Positions 8,497 to 19,200 of a stretch of DNA of 38,027 nucleotides are shown here, one piece after another. The notes under the pieces are model-generated. The model had not been told where the DNA came from. It searched no databases and saw nothing but the letters and a program-made list of their open reading frames with translations. The translations under genes were made by a program, and so were the position numbers. The DNA comes from Crocinitomicaceae bacterium (GTDB lineage: Bacteria > Bacteroidota > Bacteroidia > Flavobacteriales_D > Crocinitomicaceae): positions 1 to 38,027 of the forward strand of contig JAKVAS010000019.1 of NCBI GenBank assembly GCA_022448165.1. Direction: 5' to 3'. Every line of letters starts with the position of its first letter. Position 1 is the stretch's first letter.

Positions 8497-9477
8497 CTAT
8501 CGTTTTAGAGACCTAAGGATTTCTCCATTTAGATTCAAAACATCTATTTGTTCCTTGTTTCTTGCTACTATTAATGTTGAGTTCGATATATAATCATAAA
8601 TGGATCCTTCATAGATAAATGGTGTGATAATTTCGCCGTTTGAATTGATTATTGCCGCTGTTTTATCTTTCCAGATTACTCCCCAATGTTTGTTTTGAAT
8701 TAACTTTTCATATGGGCCATCAATAAATTCCAAATTTGAATCATATCTGCTCCATAAACTATCTGATTTCAACCAAACACTTTTTTCATTTAAAACAATA
8801 TCATCGAAATAGATTGTATCTATTGATTCGAACCTGGAATTCTTTATTTGGATTTGTCGATCTGGCGAATTAAAGAAATAGTAATTGTTAATCTTCCAAG
8901 GTAAGATTGCAACATTATATGTTCTCCATAGAGTATCGCCCTTCGAGTTGTATACGTAGGTTTCCAGATTGTTATTTCCACCTCTACACCCAATAATCGC
9001 ATTATCCAACCCTTCTTTAATCCTTTCATATTCAAATGGTATAATTGTATCTCCTGAAATGGAAATACACCCCCAATTTTTCGATCCTGAATATGTATAA
9101 TTATTATCCGCGGTTCGGACTTGCAGTGTATCAATGAAGTAACTTTGATCAGAAAGTATGTTTGGATGGAATCTATTATCCATTTTATAGTGGTGTATAA
9201 TTTCACCGGAAGTGTTATAAATGATTAGGCTGTCATTTTTTATTCCATAAAAAGATGAGTTAAAGAAATATGGGGATAAGTCATATCCAAGATAATTATC
9301 CAATGCTGGATAAATAATCTCTTGAAATGAAGTATCAATTAACCCATATTTTCCATCTTTTTGAACGAGCGCATAGTTATTTTGGAAGGAATAAATGTTG
9401 TCGTATTTTAATTGTGTGGTTGCACATCCACATAAAAACAACACTGTTGTGAACATTATACTATAGAGACCTTTCAT
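8497..9477 (-). CDS. WG-repeat-like lipoprotein
   Basis: The 326-residue product begins with a lipoprotein signal peptide whose lipobox is L-C-G-C with Cys18. The mature part shows several WG-type beta-repeat phrases: YALVQKDGKYGLIDTSFQE, NWGCISISGDTIIPFEYE, and HWGVIWKDKTAAIINSNGE followed by IITPF. WG repeats are found in many Bacteroidota envelope proteins of unclear role. The residues after the cysteine (ATTQLKYD) are not strongly acidic, so surface export is uncertain. It lies 61 nt downstream of another lipoprotein gene on the same strand and probably belongs to the same operon as 9539-10759 and 10787-11590. Confidence 0.85.
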   Translation of the reverse strand: MKGLYSIMFTTVLFLCGCATTQLKYDNIYSFQNNYALVQKDGKYGLIDTSFQEIIYPALDNYLGYDLSPYFFNSSFYGIKNDSLIIYNTSGEIIHHYKMDNRFHPNILSDQSYFIDTLQVRTADNNYTYSGSKNWGCISISGDTIIPFEYERIKEGLDNAIIGCRGGNNNLETYVYNSKGDTLWRTYNVAILPWKINNYYFFNSPDRQIQIKNSRFESIDTIYFDDIVLNEKSVWLKSDSLWSRYDSNLEFIDGPYEKLIQNKHWGVIWKDKTAAIINSNGEIITPFIYEGSIYDYISNSTLIVARNKEQIDVLNLNGEILRSLKR

Positions 9478-9538
9478 TATTACGGTTAGTTTATTTTGTC
9501 ACATTTTTGGATAAATTGACCTAATTAATAGTAGAGAT

Positions 9539-10759
9539 TTATTGGAATGGCTCTAATCGAAGGAATCCGAATTCTCCATTATCTACGGCAATTATAACAC
9601 CTCCATCAGACGTAAGATCTATATCTTCTCCCGCCCAATCTTTTCCTTTATCTCCTCCATATGTGCATTGCCATTCAACCTTACCTATTGAGTCGTATTT
9701 AATAGTATATACATGCCAAGTGTTAGAATTGTCGCCATTATTTCCGCACCTTCTTCGATAGCGCCCATATTCATCTCCTGTTCCTGCAACAACAATGCAG
9801 CCTCCGTCATTTGTTGATTGTATCCCCCAGGCTTCATCATGAATAAACTTAGGTTTAAACCCCCTGGGATTACCAGTTGTTGCACTCCATATTTGAGATC
9901 CATTCGTGTTAATTTTTAACGTGTGCGTATCCCAGTTTTCAGTACCTGATAATGTATGACCGGTTAAGAAAATAGATCCATCAGCAGAGATGTCCATACC
10001 AAAACAGTGGTCTGCGTTTGCACCACCAAACTTCTTAGACCAAATTACATTTCCCACATTATTTATTTTAATTAAACCGTAATCATTAGCGCCATCAGTT
10101 AAGCCTGAAATAAAGGATTCATTGTTGTAGGATTTAATTCTATACGGATGTGATAGCGCTAAATCCGCTCCACTAATTTTTTCTCCTTGAGTATTTAGAA
10201 ACGTGATGTAGCCTTTTCCTTGAGTGTAGAATGTATTTCCGTCGTCTTCAGCATTCTTATAACCAATAGCAGTAATTCCACTTGAAGTAATTACTGCATG
10301 TTCAAAGGCATCGCTTCCTCCATTGTTAATTGAACGATTAAAAATTACTGATCCATCTGTTTTGTTTAACTTAATTAATGCGCTGTTTTTATTTAGAGCC
10401 CCACAAATGAGATATCCATCATTAACTTCTAATGCAGAATTACCCAAGTTATGATTGCCTTCAGATATTTCTTTGCTCCATAGAAGGGAACCTGAGCTAT
10501 TTGTTTTCTGAATTAAAATTTTGGAAGATTTAGATATTGAACCTGTTTCGCCAACTTGAAGGAAACCTCCATCTGAGCAGGTTAAAATAAAATGTCCATG
10601 TGATTCTTCTTCGGACCCTTTATGTGAAGTGAACCATTTTTTTTCTGGAGTATTTTGGTATACTGAAATGTTGCAGTCGTCATTGACTTTACGACAGCTG
10701 GAAACCAGTATAATGCTTAATGTTAGTCTTACGATGTGTTTTAAACGTTGTTTGGTCAT
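9539..10759 (-). CDS. Beta-propeller-like lipoprotein
   Basis: This 406-residue lipoprotein has a lipobox LVSSC with Cys22, then seven or so similar blade-like segments. They alternate phrases such as DGGFLQVGET, NDGYLICGAL, DGSIFLTGHT, DGGCIVVAGT and DGGVIIAVDN with GxxxWSKxFGG-like strands. This is the pattern of propeller proteins that Bacteroidota often export. The last strand, FGFLRLEPFQ, ends the protein with no sorting domain, so lipidation rather than T9SS anchors it. Its start is 27 nt downstream of the stop of 10787-11590, and 8497-9477 follows it by 61 nt. Function unknown; a binding or scaffold role is typical of such folds. Confidence 0.85.
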   Translation of the reverse strand: MTKQRLKHIVRLTLSIILVSSCRKVNDDCNISVYQNTPEKKWFTSHKGSEEESHGHFILTCSDGGFLQVGETGSISKSSKILIQKTNSSGSLLWSKEISEGNHNLGNSALEVNDGYLICGALNKNSALIKLNKTDGSVIFNRSINNGGSDAFEHAVITSSGITAIGYKNAEDDGNTFYTQGKGYITFLNTQGEKISGADLALSHPYRIKSYNNESFISGLTDGANDYGLIKINNVGNVIWSKKFGGANADHCFGMDISADGSIFLTGHTLSGTENWDTHTLKINTNGSQIWSATTGNPRGFKPKFIHDEAWGIQSTNDGGCIVVAGTGDEYGRYRRRCGNNGDNSNTWHVYTIKYDSIGKVEWQCTYGGDKGKDWAGEDIDLTSDGGVIIAVDNGEFGFLRLEPFQ

Positions 10760-10786
10760 GGTTAAATAACGGACCTTGGTTGAGGA

Positions 10787-11590
10787 TTATTTTACTATAA
10801 TATAGAGTAACAGATGATCTTTTTTACCTTTTAGTTGGTCTGGCCTTCTTGTACATGAATAATCTAAACTGGAATCAGCTTCTAAAATATAGCGTCCTTT
10901 CTGCTGCGGAGCATCAAAGGTAAAAGTTATATTTTTAGAAAAATCTGTATTGGTAAATCCACTATATATACATTGAATAAATTCATCTTTGATTCCAATA
11001 TAGTATTGCTGAATGCATGCAGGACAATGAGCACTCTTATATTCAGAGGACCATGTTGCAGTTAAGGTTACCTTTTCACCTGGTTCCACAGTAATTCTTG
11101 TAACCTCTTCATTGTTTACATAAATAGGTGAAAATTTTAATTCTCTATCTCCGTGATTTAGCACTTGATTGAATGAAACCTGTTTTTGTTTAGTTGGTTT
11201 GTTCTCATTTGGTTTCAATGCCTCTTCGAATGAATAGAACTCGTTAGAAGGTCCCCATATACCTAGAATGGCATTATTAGAATCAATTACTGCTTTAGCT
11301 GTTTTGTATGTTTTAAAATACGGACAGTTCTCAGAAACCTTAAAAATTAAAGGGGATGTTGTTGGGTATAAGCTCCAAGATCTATTCGCATTATTTTCCC
11401 ATACATAGGTTCCATTGTCATCTTTTTTTATAGTTACATAGTGCCAATTATTTTTTCCGCCAGCATCGTATTTATGGCATTCATAATTACCTTCAATATT
11501 TATGTCTTTATTGAAGGAGTTCAAACGTTGGCCAATGCAGAGTTTAGAGGTAGCAATGATGATGATGAGTATATATATGTGCTTTTGCAT
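10787..11590 (-). CDS. Small exported protein of unknown function
   Basis: I set the start at the ATG at 11590 because MQKHIYILIIIIATSKLCIG is a normal signal peptide; the frame is open up to 11779, but that extension would bury the signal peptide 63 residues in. The 267-residue product has an N-terminal part that ends near SFEEALKP and reads NYECHKYDAGGKNNWHYVTI, possibly a small lipocalin-like or FABP-like ligand domain. A C-terminal beta-sandwich-like part contains VEPGEKVTLTATW and a CPAC motif, with other cysteines at IQCIYSGF and YSCTRRP that may form disulfides. I do not recognise the family. It is the first gene of a probable three-gene operon with the two lipoproteins downstream. Confidence 0.75.
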   Translation of the reverse strand: MQKHIYILIIIIATSKLCIGQRLNSFNKDINIEGNYECHKYDAGGKNNWHYVTIKKDDNGTYVWENNANRSWSLYPTTSPLIFKVSENCPYFKTYKTAKAVIDSNNAILGIWGPSNEFYSFEEALKPNENKPTKQKQVSFNQVLNHGDRELKFSPIYVNNEEVTRITVEPGEKVTLTATWSSEYKSAHCPACIQQYYIGIKDEFIQCIYSGFTNTDFSKNITFTFDAPQQKGRYILEADSSLDYSCTRRPDQLKGKKDHLLLYIIVK

Positions 11591-12060
11591 AATTATAGGT
11601 TTTGTATTTATTGAAGTAGATTTAAATTTTGCCTCTCTTTTGAAAGTATAACCAATTTTAGTTGTTTTTGTTTCATTTGTTTCACGATTTACTTTTCTCA
11701 GCAAGTTATTGTTACCAACTTGAGAAGCATAGCATTTATTCATGATGATTTTAAACAGGCTTTGGTGTCTATGTATCACTTTGCAAAAACCAATATTTTA
11801 AAATCATAAAAATAGGGGGAGTTATATTTTACCTTCCTGTATTCGTGATGAATGCCACCGATTTCTTCTTCAGATAATTTCCAATTTCTAGTTAATTCAA
11901 CCGAATACTCGATTTTGAATGATTGAGATATACAAATCAAGCAAAATCACTTCATTTTTGAGAGTGCCTGCTTAACTGCTGTCCTATTTTCTAATGTAGA
12001 AAACCGTATTTGGAAGAGATAAGTAGGAGGCATAAAATACATGTAAAATAAAACACACAA
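11591..12060. other. Divergent intergenic region, 470 bp
   Basis: This region separates the divergent genes starting at 11590 (minus) and 12061 (plus) and should hold both promoters. I find no exact TAnnTTTG box on either strand. A strong AGGAGG lies at 12025-12030, but 30 nt from the lipoprotein ATG; 10 nt after it sits a start-stop pair ATGTAA at 12041-12046. Confidence 0.5.
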
Positions 12061-12627
12061 ATGAAAAAGATCAAGATTATAGCAACCATTTTTATGAGTG
12101 CAGTTTTGCTTTCTTGTGGAAGCTCCTCGATTAGTAAAGAAGCAAATGCAGATGGTTTTGCTTCAATAGAAACTGATGTGAAGAACCAATTTGGCAGTGA
12201 GGCTTATTACACGGATTTTGTTGTCACGTATGATAAATCTATTGGAAACATAATTTCAACAACAGTAACGGACGATCCTGAATCACTAAAAATGGGAGAA
12301 TGGAATCAAGTACAAGGGGCTTGGAATCAAACTTCAGATGTTACTATTGAATTACCAGAAGGAACTAAGGCTACCGATTTTATGTTTCAATTGGATGATG
12401 AAATAAATCTCAAAACACTTGGTGGATTGATAGAGAAATCCATGAAGAAATTGAAGTTAGATAAGAAGATAGAAAACCCAAAATTAGAAATGGCCTTCAT
12501 AAAATTCCCAGACGATGGAGACATTTCAGAAACAGAATATTGCGTAAAATTAGAACCTGAAAATGGTGGTACTAGCTTCAACTTTAGCTATAAATTGAAT
12601 AGTGAGTTGATCGAAATGGATTATTAA
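12061..12627 (+). CDS. Small lipoprotein upstream of the RHS locus
   Basis: The 188-residue product starts MKKIKI and has the lipobox VLLSC (Cys19), then GSSSISKEANADG. The mature part is acidic with a central WNQVQGAWNQTSDVTIELPE stretch and a C-terminal FNFSYKLNSELIEMDY, compatible with a small beta-rich domain. I do not recognise the family. It is the first plus-strand gene of the locus that continues into the frameshifted secreted protein (78 nt later) and the two giant proteins, so it may be co-transcribed with them. Whether it belongs functionally to the RHS system is not shown. Confidence 0.85.
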   Translation: MKKIKIIATIFMSAVLLSCGSSSISKEANADGFASIETDVKNQFGSEAYYTDFVVTYDKSIGNIISTTVTDDPESLKMGEWNQVQGAWNQTSDVTIELPEGTKATDFMFQLDDEINLKTLGGLIEKSMKKLKLDKKIENPKLEMAFIKFPDDGDISETEYCVKLEPENGGTSFNFSYKLNSELIEMDY

Positions 12628-12705
12628 TCCTAGCATATATGAATTCAGAACCACTTTACAAGTCAAGTCTTTCTTTAAATGCTGTAGTTAGCCTAAAATC
12701 ACTTT

Positions 12706-13214
12706 ATGTATAGAATAATCGTAACGCTTATAGCACTCATGCTTGGCATGGCGGGACATGCTCAAAAAACTCCTGTAGAAATTCAGAAACGGAAAAAACG
12801 GAAAAAACGGAAATTTCATCCAAAACTATAGAAAAAGGAAAAAAACCGCCGGGAGGTATACAAAGACAGAGGTTATCTCAGGTTAGCCATGCTGAACTTA
12901 AAAAAGAGCTGGATGCAGGACGCACATTAGCGGTAGAAAGCCGATTGAAATTCACTTTTGATGGAAAGTATGATATCAACTCAAATGTGTACCTGATCTA
13001 TAACATATATGATAAGAACAAATCAATTGTCGGGAGTTCAAATAGTGCAGGATTAACTGTGGGAGGTGCTCAAGCCTTGAGCTACACCTATGATGATAAT
13101 CGATATCTAATGGACCTTAGTGGATTGAATCTTTCGCAAAATGAATTTTATACACTGGAAGTAATAGATACAAAAGGAACCAAAAAGTACTTGAAATTTA
13201 TCTTTAAATATTAG
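12706..13214 (+). pseudogene. Small secreted protein, apparently frameshifted
   Basis: From the ATG at 12706 the frame encodes a good signal peptide (YRIIVTLIALMLGMAGHAQ) and then runs into KRKKRKKRK and a stop at 12829-12831. A second frame is open from 12714 to the stop at 13212-13214 and encodes TEKTEKTEISSKTIEKGKK, then HAELKKELDAG and a beta-rich domain with DGKYDINSNVYLIYNIYDKN. The frames meet inside three copies of a 9-bp unit with A6 runs at 12786-12812. Adding one base there would join them into one 169-residue secreted protein. The alternative that only the TTG-started piece 12945-13214 (89 aa) is made would lose the signal peptide. The cause could be a real mutation, phase-variable slippage or a sequencing error. 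The stop is 5 nt before the next gene. Confidence 0.65.
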
Positions 13215-13219
13215 TAGGA

Positions 13220-16200
13220 ATGCAATACAAAACAATCCAACGAAAAGAGAGAATTAACAAATGGTTAAGTGTAATGTTGATTTATGCATTATTCTTCCAA
13301 GAGTTAATACCATTTGTTCACTCCATGAACGAAATTGAGTTTGGTGAAACACTGAAAGTAAATGAATCAGCTGTCAATGCATCATTGTTTGAAAATAAGA
13401 TTTTAAACTCTAAAAATCTTAAAGAGAAAAATCGAGGGATTGAAAATTTTGATGAATTAGAAGAGCAGGAGATATCCCTGGCGGTTTCTGGTGGTCCTGG
13501 ACAAACAGAATCTTCTGGGTTTTCGTTAGGAACTACGGATGGACTTGTAGATAAGTTTACGGGAGACTTCACCTATTCTATTCCTTTGATGAGTGTAGAA
13601 GGATATCCAATTGTGATTAACTACAATTCTAATGTTGGGATGAATACAGAAGCTTCTTGGGTTGGGCTTGGATGGGATTTGAACGTGGGTTCTATCTCTA
13701 GAGAAATGCGCGGTTTGCCTGATGAGTTCAACGGTGATCAGAAGATTGTAAGAAAGATTAACCAGCTGGAAAGCACAAATGATGGGGGTAAGTTTGGAGG
13801 CTATGTTGCTTGGAGTAAACCATCTGCTCTTTTTGACTACAACAATTTCCCTACTGTTCAACTAACTGCTCTTTTTGGGGGATATCAAAATACTTATACG
13901 GGATTTGGTAAAACTTTCGATTTTGGGTTGCAATCTAGTATCTCAATTGGCGAGGATATTCAATTTGCGCCATCCTTTGGAACAGGATTTAGCATTGATT
14001 CTAAGAATGGATTAGGTAAGAACTCTAATTATGGACTGAGCCTTTCCGGGAAAAAGAAAACAGAATCTGGGGCTAGTATGGGCATGGGGGGATCTTTAAC
14101 CTATGGTAAGAACTACAATTCACGAGCTGGGATTATTAATAAATCACTTGGATTTGGAGCTAATGGAAATTATTCGGGGTTACGCGGGAATAGCCTAAAA
14201 CCGAGTTATGGAACAAGCACAGCATTGATGTACGGATCGGTGACAAGTGTTCCCTCTAATCGATATAATGGTACAGGTAGTAGTTTTCGATTTCAACTAG
14301 ACTTATCGAATGAGAAGAAAATGAAAAATGTATTGTTTACCGCTGGTATTATTACTCAAATTTATACTTCTACCAATAGTGTTGATTTTGGAGATGCTGC
14401 ACATTCTCAATCGCAAGAAATAGATCAACCTGCTTACGGATACTTACATTCTTCCAAACGAAAAAATGCAAAGAGTGACGAATTGGCTCTGATGGATTTT
14501 AATCGAACAAATGATTTCGAATATTCCGAAGAGATGAAGAATTTAGCTTTCTCATTTCAGACCTATGATATTTTTCGTGCAAGTGCCTTAGGAATGTCGG
14601 GAACGTTTCGTGCAAGACGAAATGATGTTGGAACATATTATGATCCAAATGTTAAAAATGAGACGAATGGAAACAGCGTAGATGTTTCTGCGGGAAATAT
14701 TGTACTTAGTGAGTTGGAGCCTTTTACTAATAAAGTGGGGCTTGCTTATGGACATCAGGATGGGGATGCTGAATCTGGGAATTGGTACCTGTCTGGAGAT
14801 GGAAACATACTCAATTTTGAAACTGAGGATTCGGGGAATAGTTTTGACGAGAGCACTTATTTTAAGGCTTTGGGAGAATCTACAGTGGAGGACTTATCTG
14901 CGCTTGAGGCGTTAGGAGGAGAGCAAGTGTCGCATTTTCCAACAGTTGAAACGATTAGTAATAATATTGGACAGTCTAGTGTCTTAAAGAATGAGGATGG
15001 GACATCTACATTACCGCTAGATGGAAATAACATTAATAACTCAAATGAAAGACCAATTGTTGCGACCTGTTTCCTGCCAAATACGGCGGAACAGGCTGCT
15101 TCTAGCTCTTCGGTGTATCAAAGCCATGAAGAAAATGATTTCTTATCAGGAAATACAACATCTATAAATCGTATTGACGAGAATAACGATCGAGATCGAA
15201 ACCATATTTCTTCGATTGAAATTGTTTCAGCGGATGGACTCCAATATACTTATGGAATTCCAGCATATACTTTGGAGTCAAGCCAAGTGTCTTTTGCAGT
15301 AGGAAGTGGAGCGGGGTTGCCAGAAGGCCGACCAGTGGATCCGGAGACAAATTTAGTACGCTATAATTTATCTGATAATGGTATCTCAAATCAATTAGGA
15401 AGAGGTCATAATTATGACAAAACAACAACACCCGCGTATGCGCATTCATTTTTGCTTACGGAGATGCGCAGTTCCGATTATGTAGATTTAGGTGAACCTG
15501 GATTATCTGTAAATGACATTGGTTCGTACTACAAAATCAATCATACGCAATACTATTGGAAGACAAGTCAAGGCGGTTCCGATCCAAGGCCATCAAATCC
15601 ATATCGTTGGAGATTTCCAATCAGTGATGATCAAGGGACTCAAGCTTTTCATAATGAAGGTTTCGAAGGTTCAAACCTTGATGATATGGCCAACTACACA
15701 TATGGAGAAAAAGAAATTTGGTATACGCACAGTGTAGAAAGTAAAAACTTTGTTGCCGAATTTGTATTGGAAGATAGAGATGATGCATGCGGAGTACTGG
15801 ATGAAAATGGAAAGTTAGACGCAGATGCTAAATTGAAAAGGTTAGCTAAGATTGTTCTATATAACAGATCGGAAAGAAGAAATAAAGGAGGAAATGCAAT
15901 TCCTTTGCAGACGGTAGAGTTCATTTATGATTACTCTTTATGCAAGAATGCTCCAGGTAATATTCATACCTATTCCGCGAATTCAGATCATGATAATTCA
16001 GGTAAACTAACCTTAAAGGGGATTCGAGTGTATTCTGGGAACTCTGTAGAAGGAGGACTTTCAAAATATGCTTTTAATTATGCTACTGGAGATCAAAACC
16101 CTGAGTTTAATTACGCTGATGTTGACGGTTGGGGGAATTTTAAAGAAAACGATCCAAGTCGTCCAAATCATATTCTTCCTTATGCTTCGCAAAACGATCT

Positions 16201-19200
16201 TGAAGCGAATGCAAATATTAACGCTTGGAAACTAATGTCGATTGAGAATCCAATGGGAGGAAAGATCGAAGTGACGTATGAAGCAGACCGTTATGTGCGA
16301 GTTCAGAATAAGCGTCCAATGAAGCATTTGGATATCTATGGGATGACAAACCTAATTGAGTTCTTACATATTGATACGCAATCGGAATGGGATATGAATC
16401 AACAACCTGTTTCTTCTGAGTTTAGAAAAGACTTTGGAGGTTCGGGGTTATTAGATTTTTTCTCTACAAACGGATATTCCAATAATGATTTCCAATTGTT
16501 TGCGAATGCGGCCATTTTAAACTCGGGGTTTGCACAATACCCTGAAGAGTTTGGGAGATTTGACGGTAATTTTGTACCAAATAATGTGATTGTTTTCAAA
16601 CTGGAGGAGGCCTTGAGTAATACGGATTACTCAACAAAAGAAGAGGCTTCTCAATTTGTACGGGATGCTTATTTCAAAAATGGAAATGGACCAACAACTT
16701 ATTTAGATGAGCTTTTATTCAAAATGCATGTGAATGTTAAAACAGAGGATAATGAAACAATCCGTGAATTTATTCCTGCATTTGCCAAAATATCAAAGGA
16801 TTATAATCACGCGTTTTCAGGGAAGTTACCGTTTGATGATGGTTTCTCAGCAATTGGGGTAATGCCTCCTGAAGTTGCTGGAGGAGACTATGAATATGGT
16901 TACGTAGTGGTAGATCCCGTAAATTCTGGCGCAAGAGAGTTAAAGAATTCGAAAGGAAATGATAAAAATGGGGTTTTGTTGCATCCACTCCAACGAAGTG
17001 CATTGGATTTTGTAAGGCAGAATCTTCCAGATCAAGTATATGGAAGTTGCGATGGATGTGATACTGATTTATCTATCGATGCCGCGGCGTTTTTTGGTGG
17101 AGATATATACGAATACATGATCAATGCAGGATATGTTGCCAGTTTTGAGCAGGATTACTCCACGATGAGATTGTATGCACACAACAATCAGAAATATGGA
17201 GGGGATGCACGTGTTCAAAAGATTACCTATAAGGATAATTGGAGTACAATTTCTAATGAATATGATAGTGAATACAGCTGGTTTTATGAATACAAATCGG
17301 CAGAAGATGCATCTGGAGTGGCATCGTATGAACCAGGAGCGATTATCGATGAAAGTCCTTTTTATCGTTGGGATACCTATGTGAATGCAAGTCAGAAATT
17401 TCCAGATGAAACAAAATTTACTCCAACTCCAATTACAGGAGCTTTATTCCCGATCCCAACGGTTGGATACGCAAGTGTAAATGTAAGGTTTAGTGGTGGT
17501 TTAGATTACGGATATTCGAAGGCCGAGTTTTATACGGCAAATGATTTCCCGACAGTTGAGAAGGTGACAACAATAGATATAAATCATGTCAAGAGAAGGA
17601 ATATCCTATCTGGAAATTCTGTTGATTTGTTTGGTTTATCTCAAGGGTTCATCATTGAAACGAATGATTTTCATGGAAAACCCAAAGAGTTCCTAGTGTA
17701 TGATAAGTATGAGAATGTACAGTCTCGATCTACCTACATCTATAATGATTTAAACGAAAAAGTGGCAGTCATTGATCGCGAAGGAATTGTAGAAAGCGAG
17801 AATATTGCCATGGAATATGATATTCACGCCGATGCTAGATTCTCTACGAATGAATCACGTTCGTTAAGCTTTGGATTAGAATTGAAATTCAATCCTACTT
17901 TTGCACCCTTTATGTTGCTTCCAACATTTTCAAGGCAAAAACGTGAGCAAGGGTTTTTCTCTAATACACTTGTGAAGCACATCAATCGTTCGGCGGTTGT
18001 TAATAGAATTGAGACAGAGTACCTAAACTCGATAAATACTGCGGAAAACATGCTTTACGATAAGTATACAGGAAGTGTATTGTTATCGAACTTAACGGAT
18101 GAATATGGAGATAAGCTTTTCTCCATGAGTTATCCTTCTCATTGGTACCATAAAGAGTTAAGAGATCTCTACGTAGCAGAGGATCGTGTTTTTAATGGAA
18201 TGTCAATTGTTGGCGCTTCTCTAGATTTATCTTCCGTTTCTGAGGATGTGTTTACTCCAGGAGATCGAATTTTTGTTTCAACAACACAAGGCGGAGCATC
18301 GGCAGAAGCATGGATTTTGTCAATAACTGGAAATCAAGCAGCATTGATTCATGAAAGCGGACAAGTGTACTCAGGACTTTCAGGGAATGTGGATGTTCGA
18401 ATTGTGAGTTCCGGAAGAAAGAATCGTTTGATGGAAAACATACAAACAATTACAACGAAACGCCCAATTGACGTCCCTGTTTCTGGAGCATTCTCTTTTC
18501 CAGAAAATGAAATTATTTCATCTTCAGTAATCTCATATAGAAACAAAAACAATATTCGCTGCCGAGAAGATTTTGAAGCACCAAAGCAGAACAATGAAGT
18601 AGTACTAAATGGTCCTTTTAATCCATACTTGTACGGTGTAAAGGGGGATTTAGTACTAGATGGTCAGTTTGCATGGCAATCGGAACGAAAGAATGCGTTG
18701 CATGAGCATAAGACACGATTTGATGGGGCATACACAGACTTTATTCCATTTTACAAATTGAGTAATGGTATTTGGTATAAGATTGATGAATTAAATCATC
18801 CGAATCATATTGCCGCAGATGAGTATCAACTTTGGAGAAAACTCGGAGAAGTAACGCGATATGATGAATATGGAAAAGCACTTGAAAGTCAAGATCAAAT
18901 TAACGTACATTCATCCGTGTTGTATGGGTTTAACAAAGAGTTGAATTTACTTCCAGTGGCTCAGGCCGTAAATGCACGTCAACAAGAGATTGCATTTGAT
19001 GGGTTTGAAGATTACTCGTATTACGAGAATGTAACATTAAATAATGAAGAGAGACATTTTGATTTTCTAGAATCAATAGGAACAAATGGTGTTAAAATAA
19101 ATGACAGAGTTCGTCATAGTGGGCTCTCCTCATTGGAAATAGATGCTGGAGCGAATGCGGTTGTAACCAAGAATATTGGAACGGATTGCTCATCGCCTGT

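Noticed and set aside
8844-9206. 120-codon minus-strand frame overlapping the WG-repeat lipoprotein
   Set aside because: It lies in another frame of a gene with a clear lipobox and repeat pattern, and has no features of its own.
11591-11779. N-terminal extension of the 10787-11590 gene
   Set aside because: The extension is low-complexity and basic and would place a perfect signal peptide 63 residues inside the protein.
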